Shown here: positions 23,220 to 34,267 of the stretch, one piece after another
Position numbering within the stretch: the first letter of the stretch is position 1
Layout: every line of letters begins with the position of its first letter
NCBI GenBank assembly: GCA_029959085.1
Contig: JARWIR010000050.1
Location: 2,790,001-2,854,000 of the forward strand
From: Nemophila menziesii
Taxonomy: Eukaryota > Streptophyta > Magnoliopsida > Boraginales > Hydrophyllaceae
Direction of reading: 5' to 3'
Length of the DNA stretch: 64,000 bases
Position numbers and translations under genes: made by a program
Notes under the pieces: generated by a model
Told to the model about the DNA's origin: nothing
The model's input: only the letters and a program-made list of their open reading frames with translations
The model's database searches: none

Positions 23220-24576
23220 TGATAGTCCTAGAGGGGGGGTGAATAGGATTACTAAAGAGATAATGCCTAATTAAAATCTTTTGGATAATTATAAGTTTAA
23301 GAGAAAAACTTCTAAGTCAACTATTATAAATCAAACACTTAAAGGATCATGCAATGTAAAGAGTAAGGTTTGATATAAAAGTATAACTAGTGAAAAGCTA
23401 ATCCAATATCTTAAACTACTCTAGAAAACTATATGTTAGATATCCTAGATAAACAATATCATAGAACTCATGCAAGCATATAATCAAACATATAGAGTGC
23501 GGAAAGTAAATAGAGTAGGGATAGAAAGATACACACGATTTATAGTGGTTCGGTTTCCCTACATCCACTACCTAAGGAAGCCTCCTTAGGATTTCAAGCT
23601 TTTCACTAAGCTCCCGTGTCTCTCTTAACCGGGTCGAGAACACAAAACCTTTACAAACTCTTCGATAACACGAAGGACACACCACTTGCGTAATCACAAC
23701 ACAAGGACACCAAGTATACTCCCTATACTTGAATTCTCTCTTAATCTATCTATTACAAGACCTAGACTTAAGAGGATAGCAACAAAGTGTTTAAAGGTTT
23801 GCTAATTAAAGCTTGTAACTAAAACTCCTAAAGAGTGGATATGACTATAAGCTTGTATACTCCTTCTTGAGTGGATAGAACCTTGTGGCTTAATTGATTA
23901 ACTCCTTGAAAGGATTAATAAGCACACCAAGATTGAATTTGACTTTGTATAGCACTTGACACCTTCTAGAATGATAGCAATTAAGCCCTTTAATGTTTGT
24001 AATTAGTTGGTGTAGTTGTAGCCTTGAAATAGCTTCAATTTATAGAAGAAAATGGCTCCCAACGGTCATAAGGTTTGAGTCTAACGGATCTATTAATCTC
24101 CCAACGGATATATTTCTTATGACTTGGCTTTTGTGCAGAAAACCCTTCTTTGCGGTATACCGCAGCGGTGTACCGCGCTTCAGTGTTTAATTTTCTTGCT
24201 TACTGGTCGGGCTAGTCCTCTATACCGCGCCCTGGTCCGGTATACCGTAGCGGTGTACCGCGCCTAGTAAACTTTGAAGGAAATGACTTTGATCAATAAT
24301 ACCTCTTCATGAAAGTTGTTGTAAACAATATTCTAAGAATCTTTGAAGTTTGAACACTAAGGAAAATTCTCAATAACAAAGAGATATGGTTAATAGCATT
24401 TGTATGAGAATAAGATTCTAAGATAAAACAGTTAAGTTTAAACAACATAAATATGAAAGAGCTTTTTGATGAAATATAGTGCAAGAAAGAATGTTAATAA
24501 CAAGAGAAAATAGCACACTAAACACAAGAGGATTTGTCACATTAAAACACCTAATTAGGGAGGCTATATGCCAACA
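23220..24576 (-). repeat. 3' LTR of the SIRE-like element
   Basis: TGATAGTCC...CCAACA on the plus strand. It contains the palindromes GCGGTATACCGC (24152) and GCGGTGTACCGC (24165 and 24250). Small frames inside recur in the right LTR and are not genes. Confidence 0.95.
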
Positions 24577-25642
24577 ATCTCCCCCTTTTTGATGATGACA
24601 AATCCTTCACTAAAACACCTTAGGAAAGATATAAAGGTTTAAGCACAATGAAATAAAGCTCCCCCTCACAATAAGCATAAGTTTTGAAAAGCATTTGTGA
24701 GTGATTAAAACGTGCAAGTTTTGAAAGTTTTAGTGCACATAATATTTCTCCCCCTTTGTCTTCATCAAAAAGACGGGGTAAGAACAACTAAGAGTAGAAG
24801 AGCAAAGACAACTCGAGTGAATAGATTTAAAACAATGATAGAGAGTGCAAGAGTTTTAGATAAAAAACGATTTTAAGAAGGTGATGCACAAAGATAGATA
24901 AAAGTAAAGGATAGAGATATTTACCAACTCCTTGATTGATACATGTTCATTTCAAATGCTTTCTAATGACACAAACAATTAGTAGCAATATACGAAATAA
25001 AAGATTAGTAAGCATTTGAGTTTTTTTTTTTTTTTTTTAAAATTTTAAACAAAGTCTCCCCCTTACAAAGTGCATAGATTTTGTTTTAATTTTGAAAAAG
25101 TTTGATTTGACAATTTTACCCTAAAAAGAACACTTGAAAACATTTTGAAGAAAGTTTAGGGGTAAAATGTATTTTTTGAAAAACAAGGGGTCAAGATGTA
25201 TTTTTCAAAACTTTGGGGTCTAAACGCAATTTTGAAAAAATCTATTTGGAACCAAAATGCAAATATCAAACTTTTTGGAACAAAGCTAAAAAGATTAACT
25301 ATAGGGACTAAGGAGCAATATCAAGAAGTACCTATAATCATCAAAGAGCATGTTAGTAACATCAAATCAAGGATAATAAGCAAGAATAATCATGATAGAA
25401 ACTAGTTTAACCAATTATCCAAATAAAACATTTAGCATCCTAACATAAAAGACAATTAAACCAAAGTAGCAAAATCCTAGATGTCCAAAACACGGACCCA
25501 TAAAAACTTAAAAGCATAAACATCCATAAAACAAGTTCTAATAAAAACACATAAGCAAGTAAAGACACATAAACCACCAAGAAGGATTAAAACATGAATT
25601 CAACCACCAAACACCAAGCACCAAACACCAAACCATGATGAA
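24577..25642 (-). other. Polypurine tract and repeated PPT-like tracts, noncoding
   Basis: On the minus strand AAAAAGGGGGAGAT directly abuts the 3' LTR (24577-24590). Further GGGGGAGA-type tracts occur near 24660, 24750 and 25057. Duplicated purine tracts upstream of the 3' LTR are a known feature of SIRE-type elements. A 20-base T run lies near 25021. Nothing coding. Confidence 0.7.
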
Positions 25643-26887
25643 TTAACGGTTATCACGAGGAGAGCGGCTCCTAGATCTACTCCCATTTCCAATGTCATCG
25701 CGAATGCACGAAACATCACCTCTTATACATGAGAGCTCATTTGCAAGATTCCCAATCTTTTCTTCCAAAAACCCAAATTTTCTTTCTAATTTATCTTCCA
25801 AAGCCACAAATTTATCACCTATATAATCCATAAACCGAGACATAGCACTTTCGAAACCGGATGGATTAGGAGGGTTAACATTGATGGGTTGGCTAGGAGT
25901 TGGCTCATTTGGATTTGGGTTTTCTTGATCCGGGTTATCTACTAAAATAAGAGTCTCAAGTAACGGACCATCGTTGCGCTTTCTAGCTTCAAGAATACGA
26001 TTACGAATAGAGATATCCGAGATACGATTAATAGTGGAGATCGGAACATAAGTATTGTTATAAATAACAAATTTCATTCTAAGGATCGTGAGATAATCGA
26101 AATTCCAAGACTTATTCATAGCTTTCACATTAGTCCCTCCAAAAGAAATATCATTAATCTCAAAGATTTTAGATAGAAATATACCGTAAGGGACTTTATC
26201 CCGAGAGGCACGAGCGTGATTCATCCATTTTAGCATAATAGCAATGATATTGATCGGTTGCTTGGAGAAGATCAAGAATAAAAGATAAGCTTCATACGGA
26301 ATAAGTTTAGCATCATGCTTATCTTTCGGAATAACGGCCGAGATTAGAAACTTGTGGGCCACGATAAATTCCGGATCAAAACTACGAATATTCCAACTAC
26401 CATCCGGAACAACCATTCTACTATTAACAAAATCATTAACTTCATTTTGAGCAACAATATCAATGTTCGAATTATCCCAACCACTAGACCAAAACCCGCT
26501 AAAACCAACCGAGGGTACATCAAATTTAGAGCATAAAGCATTCAATTTTAACCGAATAACGGTACCCGAAACAATTGATTTAACCGAAGTATTAGCATGA
26601 TTAAATTCAAAATTCGTATAAAAATCTTCGATTAACCCGGTTGCCAAGTGACTACCCGAAAAAGCAAATATGTGATGAAATTGTTGAAATGAAAATAGAT
26701 TAAATAGAGAATCATCACCGGAGGGAAAAGCCGAGGGGCAAATAGTTCTTCCCGGTAGAACATCGAATGGACGGAGTGGTGGTGGTGGTGGTGATGGTGA
26801 CTTCGCCGGAGATGGTTCACGGTGGCGGCTTGAGGAGGCTCCGGTGGAAGCCTTTTTCTTGTTAGCAATTGATTTTGTTCTAACCAT
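25643..26887 (-). CDS. Accessory ORF of the SIRE-like element, resembling the 'putative plant transposon protein' domain
   Basis: The minus-strand ATG at 26887 opens 414 intact codons. The N-terminus is basic and then proline-rich (about residues 1-45, with a run of five prolines). The middle (about 55-290) is a globular region with LIEDFYTNFEFNHANTSVKS, HKFLISAVIPKDKHDAKLIP and YEAYLLFLIFSKQPINI. Its pattern (an ExFYxN motif, then H-x-L) resembles the plant family annotated as putative transposon protein (Pfam PF20167, from memory). Residues about 340-395 form a likely coiled coil (ALEDKLERKFGFLEEKIGNL), followed by an arginine/serine tail. Function unknown. It occupies the envelope-like position of SIRE elements but shows no signal peptide or membrane segment. 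Intactness fits a recent, possibly selected gene. Confidence 0.7.
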   Translation of the reverse strand: MVRTKSIANKKKASTGASSSRHREPSPAKSPSPPPPPLRPFDVLPGRTICPSAFPSGDDSLFNLFSFQQFHHIFAFSGSHLATGLIEDFYTNFEFNHANTSVKSIVSGTVIRLKLNALCSKFDVPSVGFSGFWSSGWDNSNIDIVAQNEVNDFVNSRMVVPDGSWNIRSFDPEFIVAHKFLISAVIPKDKHDAKLIPYEAYLLFLIFSKQPINIIAIMLKWMNHARASRDKVPYGIFLSKIFEINDISFGGTNVKAMNKSWNFDYLTILRMKFVIYNNTYVPISTINRISDISIRNRILEARKRNDGPLLETLILVDNPDQENPNPNEPTPSQPINVNPPNPSGFESAMSRFMDYIGDKFVALEDKLERKFGFLEEKIGNLANELSCIRGDVSCIRDDIGNGSRSRSRSPRDNR

Positions 26888-27503
26888 GGTGAGTAATGAG
26901 ATGGGTAATGAAGTAGGAGTGATATTTAGTGGTGAAGGAGGGTGTTTTTGGTGGTGGAACCGGAGGTGGGTGGCCGGAAATCGCTAAAGAGGAGGAGAGG
27001 AGAAGGAGTTTTGAAAGAATGAAGAAGAATTGCAGAAAAACGGGTCTTTAAAACAGTCAAAACCCTTACGTGCGGTGTACCGCGGGATTCGTCCGGTGCA
27101 CCGCACAAGGCCTCGTTTTGCACAATAAAAATATTCCCGAAACACAATCGAAACTTCCCCAAAAGACTCGGAATGATATAAAATAATTTTAAGCATCTTT
27201 GTTTTGAAAAGAAAAGCCAAGGAGAAGCTAAAAACGCATATAACAGTTGATTTCACAAAAGACCCTAAGTTTTCTAAAAGTGCAAAAAGACCCTATGCAA
27301 GAATAAAGCAAAACTAAAGCATGAAAAAGGTCAAGAACTTCAAGATAGCATCACAAGTTGATAAAACACATAAAACACAATAAAAACATAAACAAAAACA
27401 CAAGAGAGGAAAGAATTTCACCGTATTTTCCTTTTATGAGGTTTGAACGTCCTATTGCATGAAATTCCATTTTCTTGACGCTCAACACCTTCAATGCATA
27501 TTA
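26888..27503. other. Spacer between gag and accessory ORF, with palindromes
   Basis: Noncoding. GCGGTGTACCGC (27072-27083) and CCGGTGCACCGC (27093-27104) repeat the motif found in the LTRs. This is where pol would be expected, but only about 600 bases remain. Confidence 0.6.
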
Positions 27504-28589
27504 CTATGGTAACCGAGGTGGAATGGATCCGGAAATGTTGTTAGCATTTGTCACGATCCATATTGGTTTTTCCCATGAAGGTATCAAAGAACCACTAATA
27601 AGTTGTTCATGGTAATGACATGTAGAAGCATGATGACCGGGTTTACCACAATAGTTGCAATAACTTCCTTTTTGAATAGAGTACCCATGTAGAGGTTTTG
27701 AACAAGAAGTTTCCCCATTTTCTCCAATATCCAAATTATCACTAACATATAACTTTTCTTTGAAAAAATCATTTGGATCAAAAGGAGTGACATTTGAGAA
27801 AGGATGATTTTTTAAAGCATCAAGAGCAAGGGAAAAAGCTTCATCCAATTTTTTAAAACCTTCTATGTTTTTCTTCAAAGGATGTTTCCATTTGTTAAAG
27901 ATAAAAATGTTTTCAAAACATGGGTTTTTAGTATTGCCAAGAATATCATCCAAGGTAATAAAACATTTAAAACACTTCTTTGGCTCAATATTACCCTTTT
28001 TTAACATAAGATTATTTAAATGGATTTGAGAGTCAAGGATTTTGAGAAGGGATGAAATTTGTCTAATATCACAATAATTATAAGGAAGAGACAAAGAGTT
28101 AGGATAAAGTGCTACCTCATGATTAGGTTTAAAATCGTTTTGAGATTCATTATGGATTGAGACTTCTTCTTCTTCATTGTTTTCGACAATTCCATATATA
28201 AACTCCAAACGATTCCAAAGCTCTTTTGCGGTTTTACAATCTAACATTTTTGTGAATATTTCTTCGGAAATTCCACGAATGAGAGTGTACATTGGTTTTG
28301 CATTTTGAGTGAGCTTAGCCTTTTCCTCAATGGTGAGTTCATCAAAATCTTTTTCTTCTTGACTTAGCTTGAGAACTCCTTCTTCATTTAACTCTTCTTT
28401 ATAAGGGATAAATGGACCTTCTTTTACAATTCTCCATTGATCGGGATCTTCGTTTTTGATAAATTCCTCCATTTTTGTTCTCCAAGCGAAATAGTAAGTT
28501 CCTACAAAAAGTGGAGGTCGTGTAGAAGACGAACTTTCCAAAAGATTAAATTCCATATCGTTTACTCTACTAACGATTAAGCTATTCAC
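27504..28589 (-). CDS. gag: Ty1/copia gag of the SIRE-like element
   Basis: A 361-codon intact frame. The N-terminus is copia-type: PPLFVGTYYFAWRTKMEEFI aligns with the PFDGTNYxxWKxxM motif of DUF4219/UBN2 gag proteins, followed by AKELWNRLEFIYG. A CCHC knuckle CNYCGKPGHHASTC lies near residues 318-331. The frame stops soon after, with no protease. The product would be the structural particle protein in the cytoplasm. The start chosen is the first ATG, just inside the primer site; an internal Met (MEFNLLESSS) could be the real start. The surrounding codons are clean, in line with near-identical LTRs. Confidence 0.85.
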   Translation of the reverse strand: MNSLIVSRVNDMEFNLLESSSSTRPPLFVGTYYFAWRTKMEEFIKNEDPDQWRIVKEGPFIPYKEELNEEGVLKLSQEEKDFDELTIEEKAKLTQNAKPMYTLIRGISEEIFTKMLDCKTAKELWNRLEFIYGIVENNEEEEVSIHNESQNDFKPNHEVALYPNSLSLPYNYCDIRQISSLLKILDSQIHLNNLMLKKGNIEPKKCFKCFITLDDILGNTKNPCFENIFIFNKWKHPLKKNIEGFKKLDEAFSLALDALKNHPFSNVTPFDPNDFFKEKLYVSDNLDIGENGETSCSKPLHGYSIQKGSYCNYCGKPGHHASTCHYHEQLISGSLIPSWEKPIWIVTNANNISGSIPPRLP

Positions 28590-28599
28590 GTAGAGTTAG

Positions 28600-28611
28600 G
28601 CTCTGATACCA
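28600..28611 (-). other. Primer-binding site, initiator tRNA-Met
   Basis: Minus-strand TGGTATCAGAGC, two bases from the 5' LTR end, is the classical plant copia primer site. Confidence 0.92.
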
Positions 28612-28613
28612 AT

Positions 28614-29981
28614 TGATAGTCCTAGAGGGGGGGTGAATAGGATTACTAAAGAGATAATGCCTAATTAAAATCTTTTGGATAATTATAAGTTTAAGAGAAA
28701 AACTTCTAAGTCAACTATTATAAATCAAACACTTAAAGGATCATGCAATGTAAAGAGTAAGGTTTGATATAAAAGTATAACTAGTGAAAAGCTAATCCAA
28801 TATCTTAAACTACTCTAGAAAACTATATGTTAGATATCCTAGATAAACAATATCATAGAACTCATGCAAGCATATAATCAAACATATAGAGTGCGGAAAG
28901 TAAATAGAGTAGGGATAGAAAGATACACACGATTTATAGTGGTTCGGTTTCCCTACATCCACTACCTAAGGAAGCCTCCTTAGGATTTCAAGCTTTTCAC
29001 TAAGCTCCCGTGTCTCTCTTAACCGGGTCGAGAACACAAAACCTTTACAAACTCTTCGATAACACGAAGGACACACCACTTGCGTAATCACAACACAAGG
29101 ACACCAAGTATACTCCCTATACTTGAATTCTCTCTTAATCTATCTATTACAAGACCTAGACTTAAGAGGATAGCAACAAAGTGTTTAAAGGTTTGCTAAT
29201 TAAAGCTTGTAACTAAAACTCCTAAAGAGTGGATATGACTATAAGCTTGTATACTCCTTCTTGAGTGGATAGAACCTTGTGGCTTAATTGATTAACTCCT
29301 TGAAAGGATTAATAAGCACACCAAGATTGAATTTGACTTTGTATAGCACTTGACACCTTCTAGAATGATAGCAATTAAGCCCTTTAATGTTTGTAATTAG
29401 TTGGTGTAGTTGTAGCCTTGAAATAGCTTCAATTTATAGAAGAAAATGGCTCCCAACGGTCATAAGGTTTGAGTCTAACGGATCTATTAATCTCCCAACG
29501 GATATATTTCTTATGACTTGGCTTTTGTGCAGAAAACCCTTCTTTGCGGTATACCGCAGCGGTGTACCGCGCTTCAGTGTTTAATTTTCTTGCTTACTGG
29601 TCGGGCTAGTCCTCTATACCGCGCCCTGGTCCGCGCTTGGTCCGGTATACCGTAGCGGTGTACCGCGCCTAGTAAACTTTGAAGGAAATGACTTTGATCA
29701 ATAATACCTCTTCATGAAAGTTGTTGTAAACAATATTCTAAGAATCTTTGAAGTTTGAACACTAAGGAAAATTCTCAATAACAAAGAGATATGGTTAATA
29801 GCATTTGTATGAGAATAAGATTCTAAGATAAAACAGTTAAGTTTAAACAACATAAATATGAAAGAGCTTTTTGATGAAATATAGTGCAAGAAAGAATGTT
29901 AATAACAAGAGAAAATAGCACACTAAACACAAGAGGATTTGTCACATTAAAACACCTAATTAGGGAGGCTATATGCCAACA
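28614..29981 (-). repeat. 5' LTR of the SIRE-like element
   Basis: 1368 bases. It differs from the left LTR only by an 11-base tandem duplication inside the palindrome cluster near 29620-29660, as far as I can see. Confidence 0.95.
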
Positions 29982-32900
29982 CGCATCACAAGGAAAGATT
30001 GGAGTTATGAAATGCTTTACATCAGGCCTTTCACAACTTAACAATTCCATGGCTTATAGCAGGAGATTTTAATCAGATAGGGAAAGAAGAGGATAAAAGA
30101 GGAGGGGTAGAAGGTGTCTCGAGGAGAATGGAGTTATTCGAAGAATGGAGAGAGAGTTGCGGATTGGTGGACTTAGGGTTTGAGGGGCCATGCTTCACAT
30201 GGTGTGACTCTTGGAACACTGGGCAGCGAATCATGGAAAGGCTGGATAAAGCTTATGGTAATTTGGAGTGGCTTAATTTATTTCCGAGGGCGCGTGTTAT
30301 ACACTTACCTCGGGTCCATTCGGATCATTTACCAATACTAATACAAATATATCTGGCACAGAATCAGACAAACCATGCTCGTAAATTTCGATTTGAATCT
30401 GCATGGTGCCTTCGTAAGGGGTTTCAGGATTTCATTCAAGAAAAGTGGGTGGGTAATACAGAAGGAATTGGTTCAGGAATAGAAGACATTCAGAATCAGA
30501 TACAAAAGTGGAAAATTGAAAGTTTTGGTAATATTCACAAGAGGAAACGGGTTTTGGTAGCGAGACTTAGAGGGGTACAGAAATCTCTTCAAGTGTCCTA
30601 TAACTCATCTTTACGGCAACTGGGTAATAGGCTAATGAATGAATACGAAAGCGTGTTGAAACAAGAAGAAATTATGGCTTATCAGAAATCAAGGGATATT
30701 TGGGTAAGGGATGGAGAACGGAATACGAGGTATTATCATCTCTCGAGAATCATAAGGAAGAAAAAATCAAAGTGTAGTAGATTACTAAATGAGAACGATG
30801 AATGGGTAGAAGATGAAATGGAGCTAAAAAATTTGGTACGAGGCTATTTTGAGTCACTTTATAGAGGACCGGAAGATACTATTGGGATATTCGCGCTTCC
30901 TAAAGTTGAGTCGTTAAGTGTAGATATCTCTCGTGATCTAAATACGCCGTTTACAAAGGAGGAAATTCGCAAAGCAGTGTTTCAGTCTAATCCGTTAAAG
31001 GCTCCAGGACCGGATGGAATGTCTACTGCGTTTTATCAGAAGTGTTGGGATACAGTAGCACTTTCTGTTGAAGATATGTTTCGTCAAGCTTTTGTTACAG
31101 GTCGCCTTCCTTCGAATTTGAATGGCACACTCATCCATTTAATTCTGAAAGTAGCGGATCCTGATCGGGTAAGTCTTTTGAGACCAATTAGCCTCATAAA
31201 TTCACCTTGTAAATTTTTTATGAAAGCTATGGTTAATAGACTTAGACCTTTGTTAGCGGAAAAGATTGGTCCTTGCCAGAGTAGTTTTCTTCCAGAGAGA
31301 TCAACAACAGATAATATTGTCCTAGTTCGGGAGGTGGATCATAGGATGCGTCATCTCAAAGGAAAGAATGGTATTATGGCAGTTAAAATTGACCTTGCAA
31401 AGGCGTATGACAAGATTCGATGGGAATTTATTGAAGATACAATAGTGAGTTTAGGGTTTCCGGCGAGTTGGGTGTCGATTATAATGACAAGCATGGCGGA
31501 TAATGAGATGAAGATATTGTGGAATGGGGAACCCCTATTACCCTTCAAGCCTCAACGGGGTATTAGGCAAGGGGACCCACTTTCTCCGTATATTTTCATT
31601 TTATGCATGGAGCGTTTATCTATCTTGATACAAGAGTTATGTGTGAATGGGAGCTGGAAACCAATTAAACTTGGGAAGAGGTGGTCCAAAATTATCTCAC
31701 TTATTTTTTGCTGACGATCTTATCTTGTTTTGTGAGGCGTCTGTATCACAGGTTAATTTATTACAGGAGACTCTAAATCTTTTCTGTAAAGAAGCAGGCC
31801 AGACTATAAGTGCGGAGAAATCTCTTATATACTTCTCCAAAAACACACCTTTGGAGTTGCAGATGGAGTTAGCTGGTGTTAGTGGTTTCTGTTTAAGCGA
31901 TTCGTTTGGGAAATATCTGGGAACACCTATACATTCGGGGCGCTTACCTAAAGGCTTTCACAAACGTATCTTGGAGAAAATGAGGGGGAAGCTTGCGGTT
32001 TGGAAGGCAAAATCTCTTTCGTTAGCTGGACGAATAACTCTTGCTCAATCAGTACTTGGCGCAATACCGACTTATCAAATGCAAGTAATGAAGTAACCGT
32101 TGTATGTATATGATGAAATAGACAAAATAGTGCGTAATTTTATATGGGGTTCTTCAGATGAGAAAAGAAAAATACACTGGGTTACATGGAATCAAGTGTG
32201 CAAGGCGAAAGCTAATGGAGGACTAGGTATTCGGGGTGCGAGGAATTTTAATTTAGCATTATTGGCGAAACTTGGGTGGAAAGCGCTCCGGAATCATAAG
32301 GTTGCGTGGGTAGAAGTTTTTAAACATAAATATTTCAAGAACGGGTTGCTCCAGAAAGAAATCAAGCCCGGAGATTCAAGCATTTGTAAAGCTTTAATGG
32401 CGGGGAGTAATATTCTCAGAAATGGGATAATTGAGGAGGAAAATGGGGGTGAGATAGTGTATAAGTGGGTGCACGAGGTTTCTGGAATTTTTACTGTAAA
32501 ATCCGCATTTGCGAGCTTAACAAATGAAGCTCCTGATTTATCCTTTCGATGGGAGAAAATTTGGAAAGCAAAATGCTCCCAGAAGATGCGCATTTTCATG
32601 TGGAGATTAGTCCTTTATCGCTTGCCTACTGCTCTTAATTTGGCTCGGCGAAATGTACTTGTTGATCTGACATGCCAAGTGTGTGGAGAGGGGGTTGAGG
32701 ACCTGCAACATGTATTTTTGTATTGCAAGGTTGCTCACAGACTATGGACAGAATTAGGCATTTGGAAGACTCGCAGCATCAACAGGTCTCGAGCTGATGA
32801 GCGAGATCACAGGCTCGCTAGCACTACTATTCTCGCGGCAACAGTAGCTCTTGATCCAGGGGCTGATTCTGCAAATATTATAAACTCCAACACAGCAGCT

Positions 32901-33832
32901 ACAGGCCTGTCCAGGAAGCTGTTCGAAGCATTCCAGGCTGTTGAAACAGCAGCTGCGCAAGGTTCTGCAGAAAATCTGCAGCAAGAATCAAATGCGTTTT
33001 TGGCTAATATGAAAATTTGGATAATAGCTAATTTAGACGCGACTGATATGTATGGTGGGATCGAGTGGAAATTGATTTTTATCGCAGCACTAAGTGTTAT
33101 TTGGTCAAGACGCAATGAAGCTATTTTCGAGAATTTAAACGCCTCCCCAAGATTGGGTGATTTGAAAAAAGATACATTAAGGATTGCTTGCTCGTTCGTA
33201 TCATCGTGGGGAAAAGAAGGGGAACGGGGAATTTTTAAGGCGACGAGAAGTGAGCTAATCAAATGGATAAAGCCTAAGGATAAACTAAAGTTAAATGTGG
33301 ACGGGTGCTATAATATAGCGACAAATAGAGCGGGGATTGGAGGACTCTCAAGGGATAAAGATGGTACTTTTGTGGCAGGTTTCTCTGGGCCATGTATCAT
33401 GGAATCACCGTGCTTTTCGGAATTGTTAGCCTTACATTATGGGTTACGTTGGGCATTAAATAGAGGCCTCAAAGAATTATATGTCGAAACTGACTCGAGA
33501 GAACTTCACGCGCTAGTGAAGGGCGGTGGTAGTTCTAAGAGTTGGAATTGTCATATTGGAAGGGACTGTAGAGCTATGTTGAGTAATAATCAGGGATTTG
33601 AATTGGATTGTATTTACCGGGAAGCAAACAAATGCGCGGATCTTTTGGCTAAGAGAGGTGCGTTATTAGATGAAGAACCGAGGACATTGGTGGACCCCCC
33701 AGATTATCTTTGGCAAAGTATTACTAGCGATAGGAGTGGCTGTATGGTTCCTAGGCTAGTATTAGACCCTCTGTGAGGGCTTAGTTGATGTCAACTTCGG
33801 CTTTTAAGCCTCCTATATATGCAAAACAAAAA

Positions 33833-33848
33833 AGATACAGTATCCTCT
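33833..33848. repeat. Right target-site duplication of LINE copy 2
   Basis: Exact copy of 10824-10839. Confidence 0.95.
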
Positions 33849-34267
33849 CCAAGCCCTTCATTTTTAGTTACCTTCACTAATGAGTATTAGTTTGTTATCT
33901 TTGTATTGTTGTACGAATTGGGCTAAAAAGCCCGGGATATTCACAACTTTAGCTAAAAATAACATCATTTGTTGTTGTCTTTGTTCCATACCTTAAGACA
34001 CTTGATTCTCTTTATTCATCCATAATGAATGCAAATCTTATATGTTAGACAAAAGAAATCAAATGATCGTACAGTGCTCCTATTTTTTTTAAAAAAAAAA
34101 AAACATAAAACATAAAACATCACACAGTTTATCTTTTTTTATTGTCGAAGTCACACAGTTCACCAATTCACATAGGTAGCTCATTATACAGATTCAAAAC
34201 AAATTATATGAAAAAAACAGATTCAAAGTTTTGCAGAATTTCAGATTGCACTAACTATTTCATTCAT
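33849..34267. other. Flank of the small membrane protein gene; probable 3' UTR on minus strand
   Basis: No coding sequence. It includes a T8/A12 run at about 34083-34104. The part nearest 34267 is probably the 3' UTR of the gene to the right. Confidence 0.5.

Larger units (their letters stand above)
23220..29981 (-). mobile_element. SIRE-like Ty1/copia element without pol, very recent
   Basis: LTRs 23220-24576 (1357 bases) and 28614-29981 (1368 bases) are flanked by the duplication CGCAT (23215-23219 and 29982-29986). The LTRs look identical by eye except for 11 extra bases in the right copy, a tandem repeat of GGTCCGCGCTT type near 29635. Minus-strand order: initiator-tRNA-Met primer site, gag (28589-27504), an accessory ORF (26887-25643), about 1 kb with several purine tracts, 3' LTR. 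No protease, integrase or RT was found. Repeated purine tracts and a coiled-coil ORF in the 3' part are typical of the SIRE/Maximus lineage, which I infer. Confidence 0.92.
22836..33776 (+). pseudogene. LINE copy 2 ORF2: endonuclease, reverse transcriptase, RNase H; split by the copia insert
   Basis: The pieces are 22836-23219 and 29987-33776. The endonuclease has ILVWNYHGA, IAGDFNQIG and HSDHLPI. RT has APGPDGMSTAFY, KIDLAKAYDKIRWEF, RGIRQGDPLSPYIFILCME and FADD at 31707-31718. A zinc module follows (CQVCGEGVEDLQHVFLYC), then an alanine-rich insert (about 32770-33000), then an RNase H domain with the acidic set in KLNVDGC, SELLALHYGL, VETDSREL and NKCADLLAKRG. Defects: TGA at 30008-30010 (expected Trp), a frameshift near 31670-31680 and TAA at 32094-32096. 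The frame across the copia insert is exact. Inactive, but every domain is still readable. Confidence 0.93.
10840..33832 (+). mobile_element. L1-type LINE copy 2, full length, expanded by three nested LTR insertions
   Basis: A 16-bp duplication brackets 22,993 bases. Subtracting the three inserts and their duplications leaves about 6.37 kb, a normal full-length plant L1. Order: short 5' UTR, ORF1 (DUF4283 and zinc knuckle), ORF2 (endonuclease, RT, zinc module, RNase H), and an A-rich end AAAACAAAAAA. The frame continues exactly across each excised insert, which proves the nesting. The inserts are at 11979-20098, 20746-22467 and 23220-29981. Scattered nonsense codons and frameshifts make it inactive. 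Confidence 0.95.

Noticed and set aside
23993..24484. Small frames repeated at 29387-29889
   Set aside because: They lie in the two copia LTRs, with no domain or coding bias.
25643..26887. Possibility that the 414-codon ORF is a host gene
   Set aside because: It lies between the LTRs of a bounded element with perfect target duplication, on the element's coding strand.
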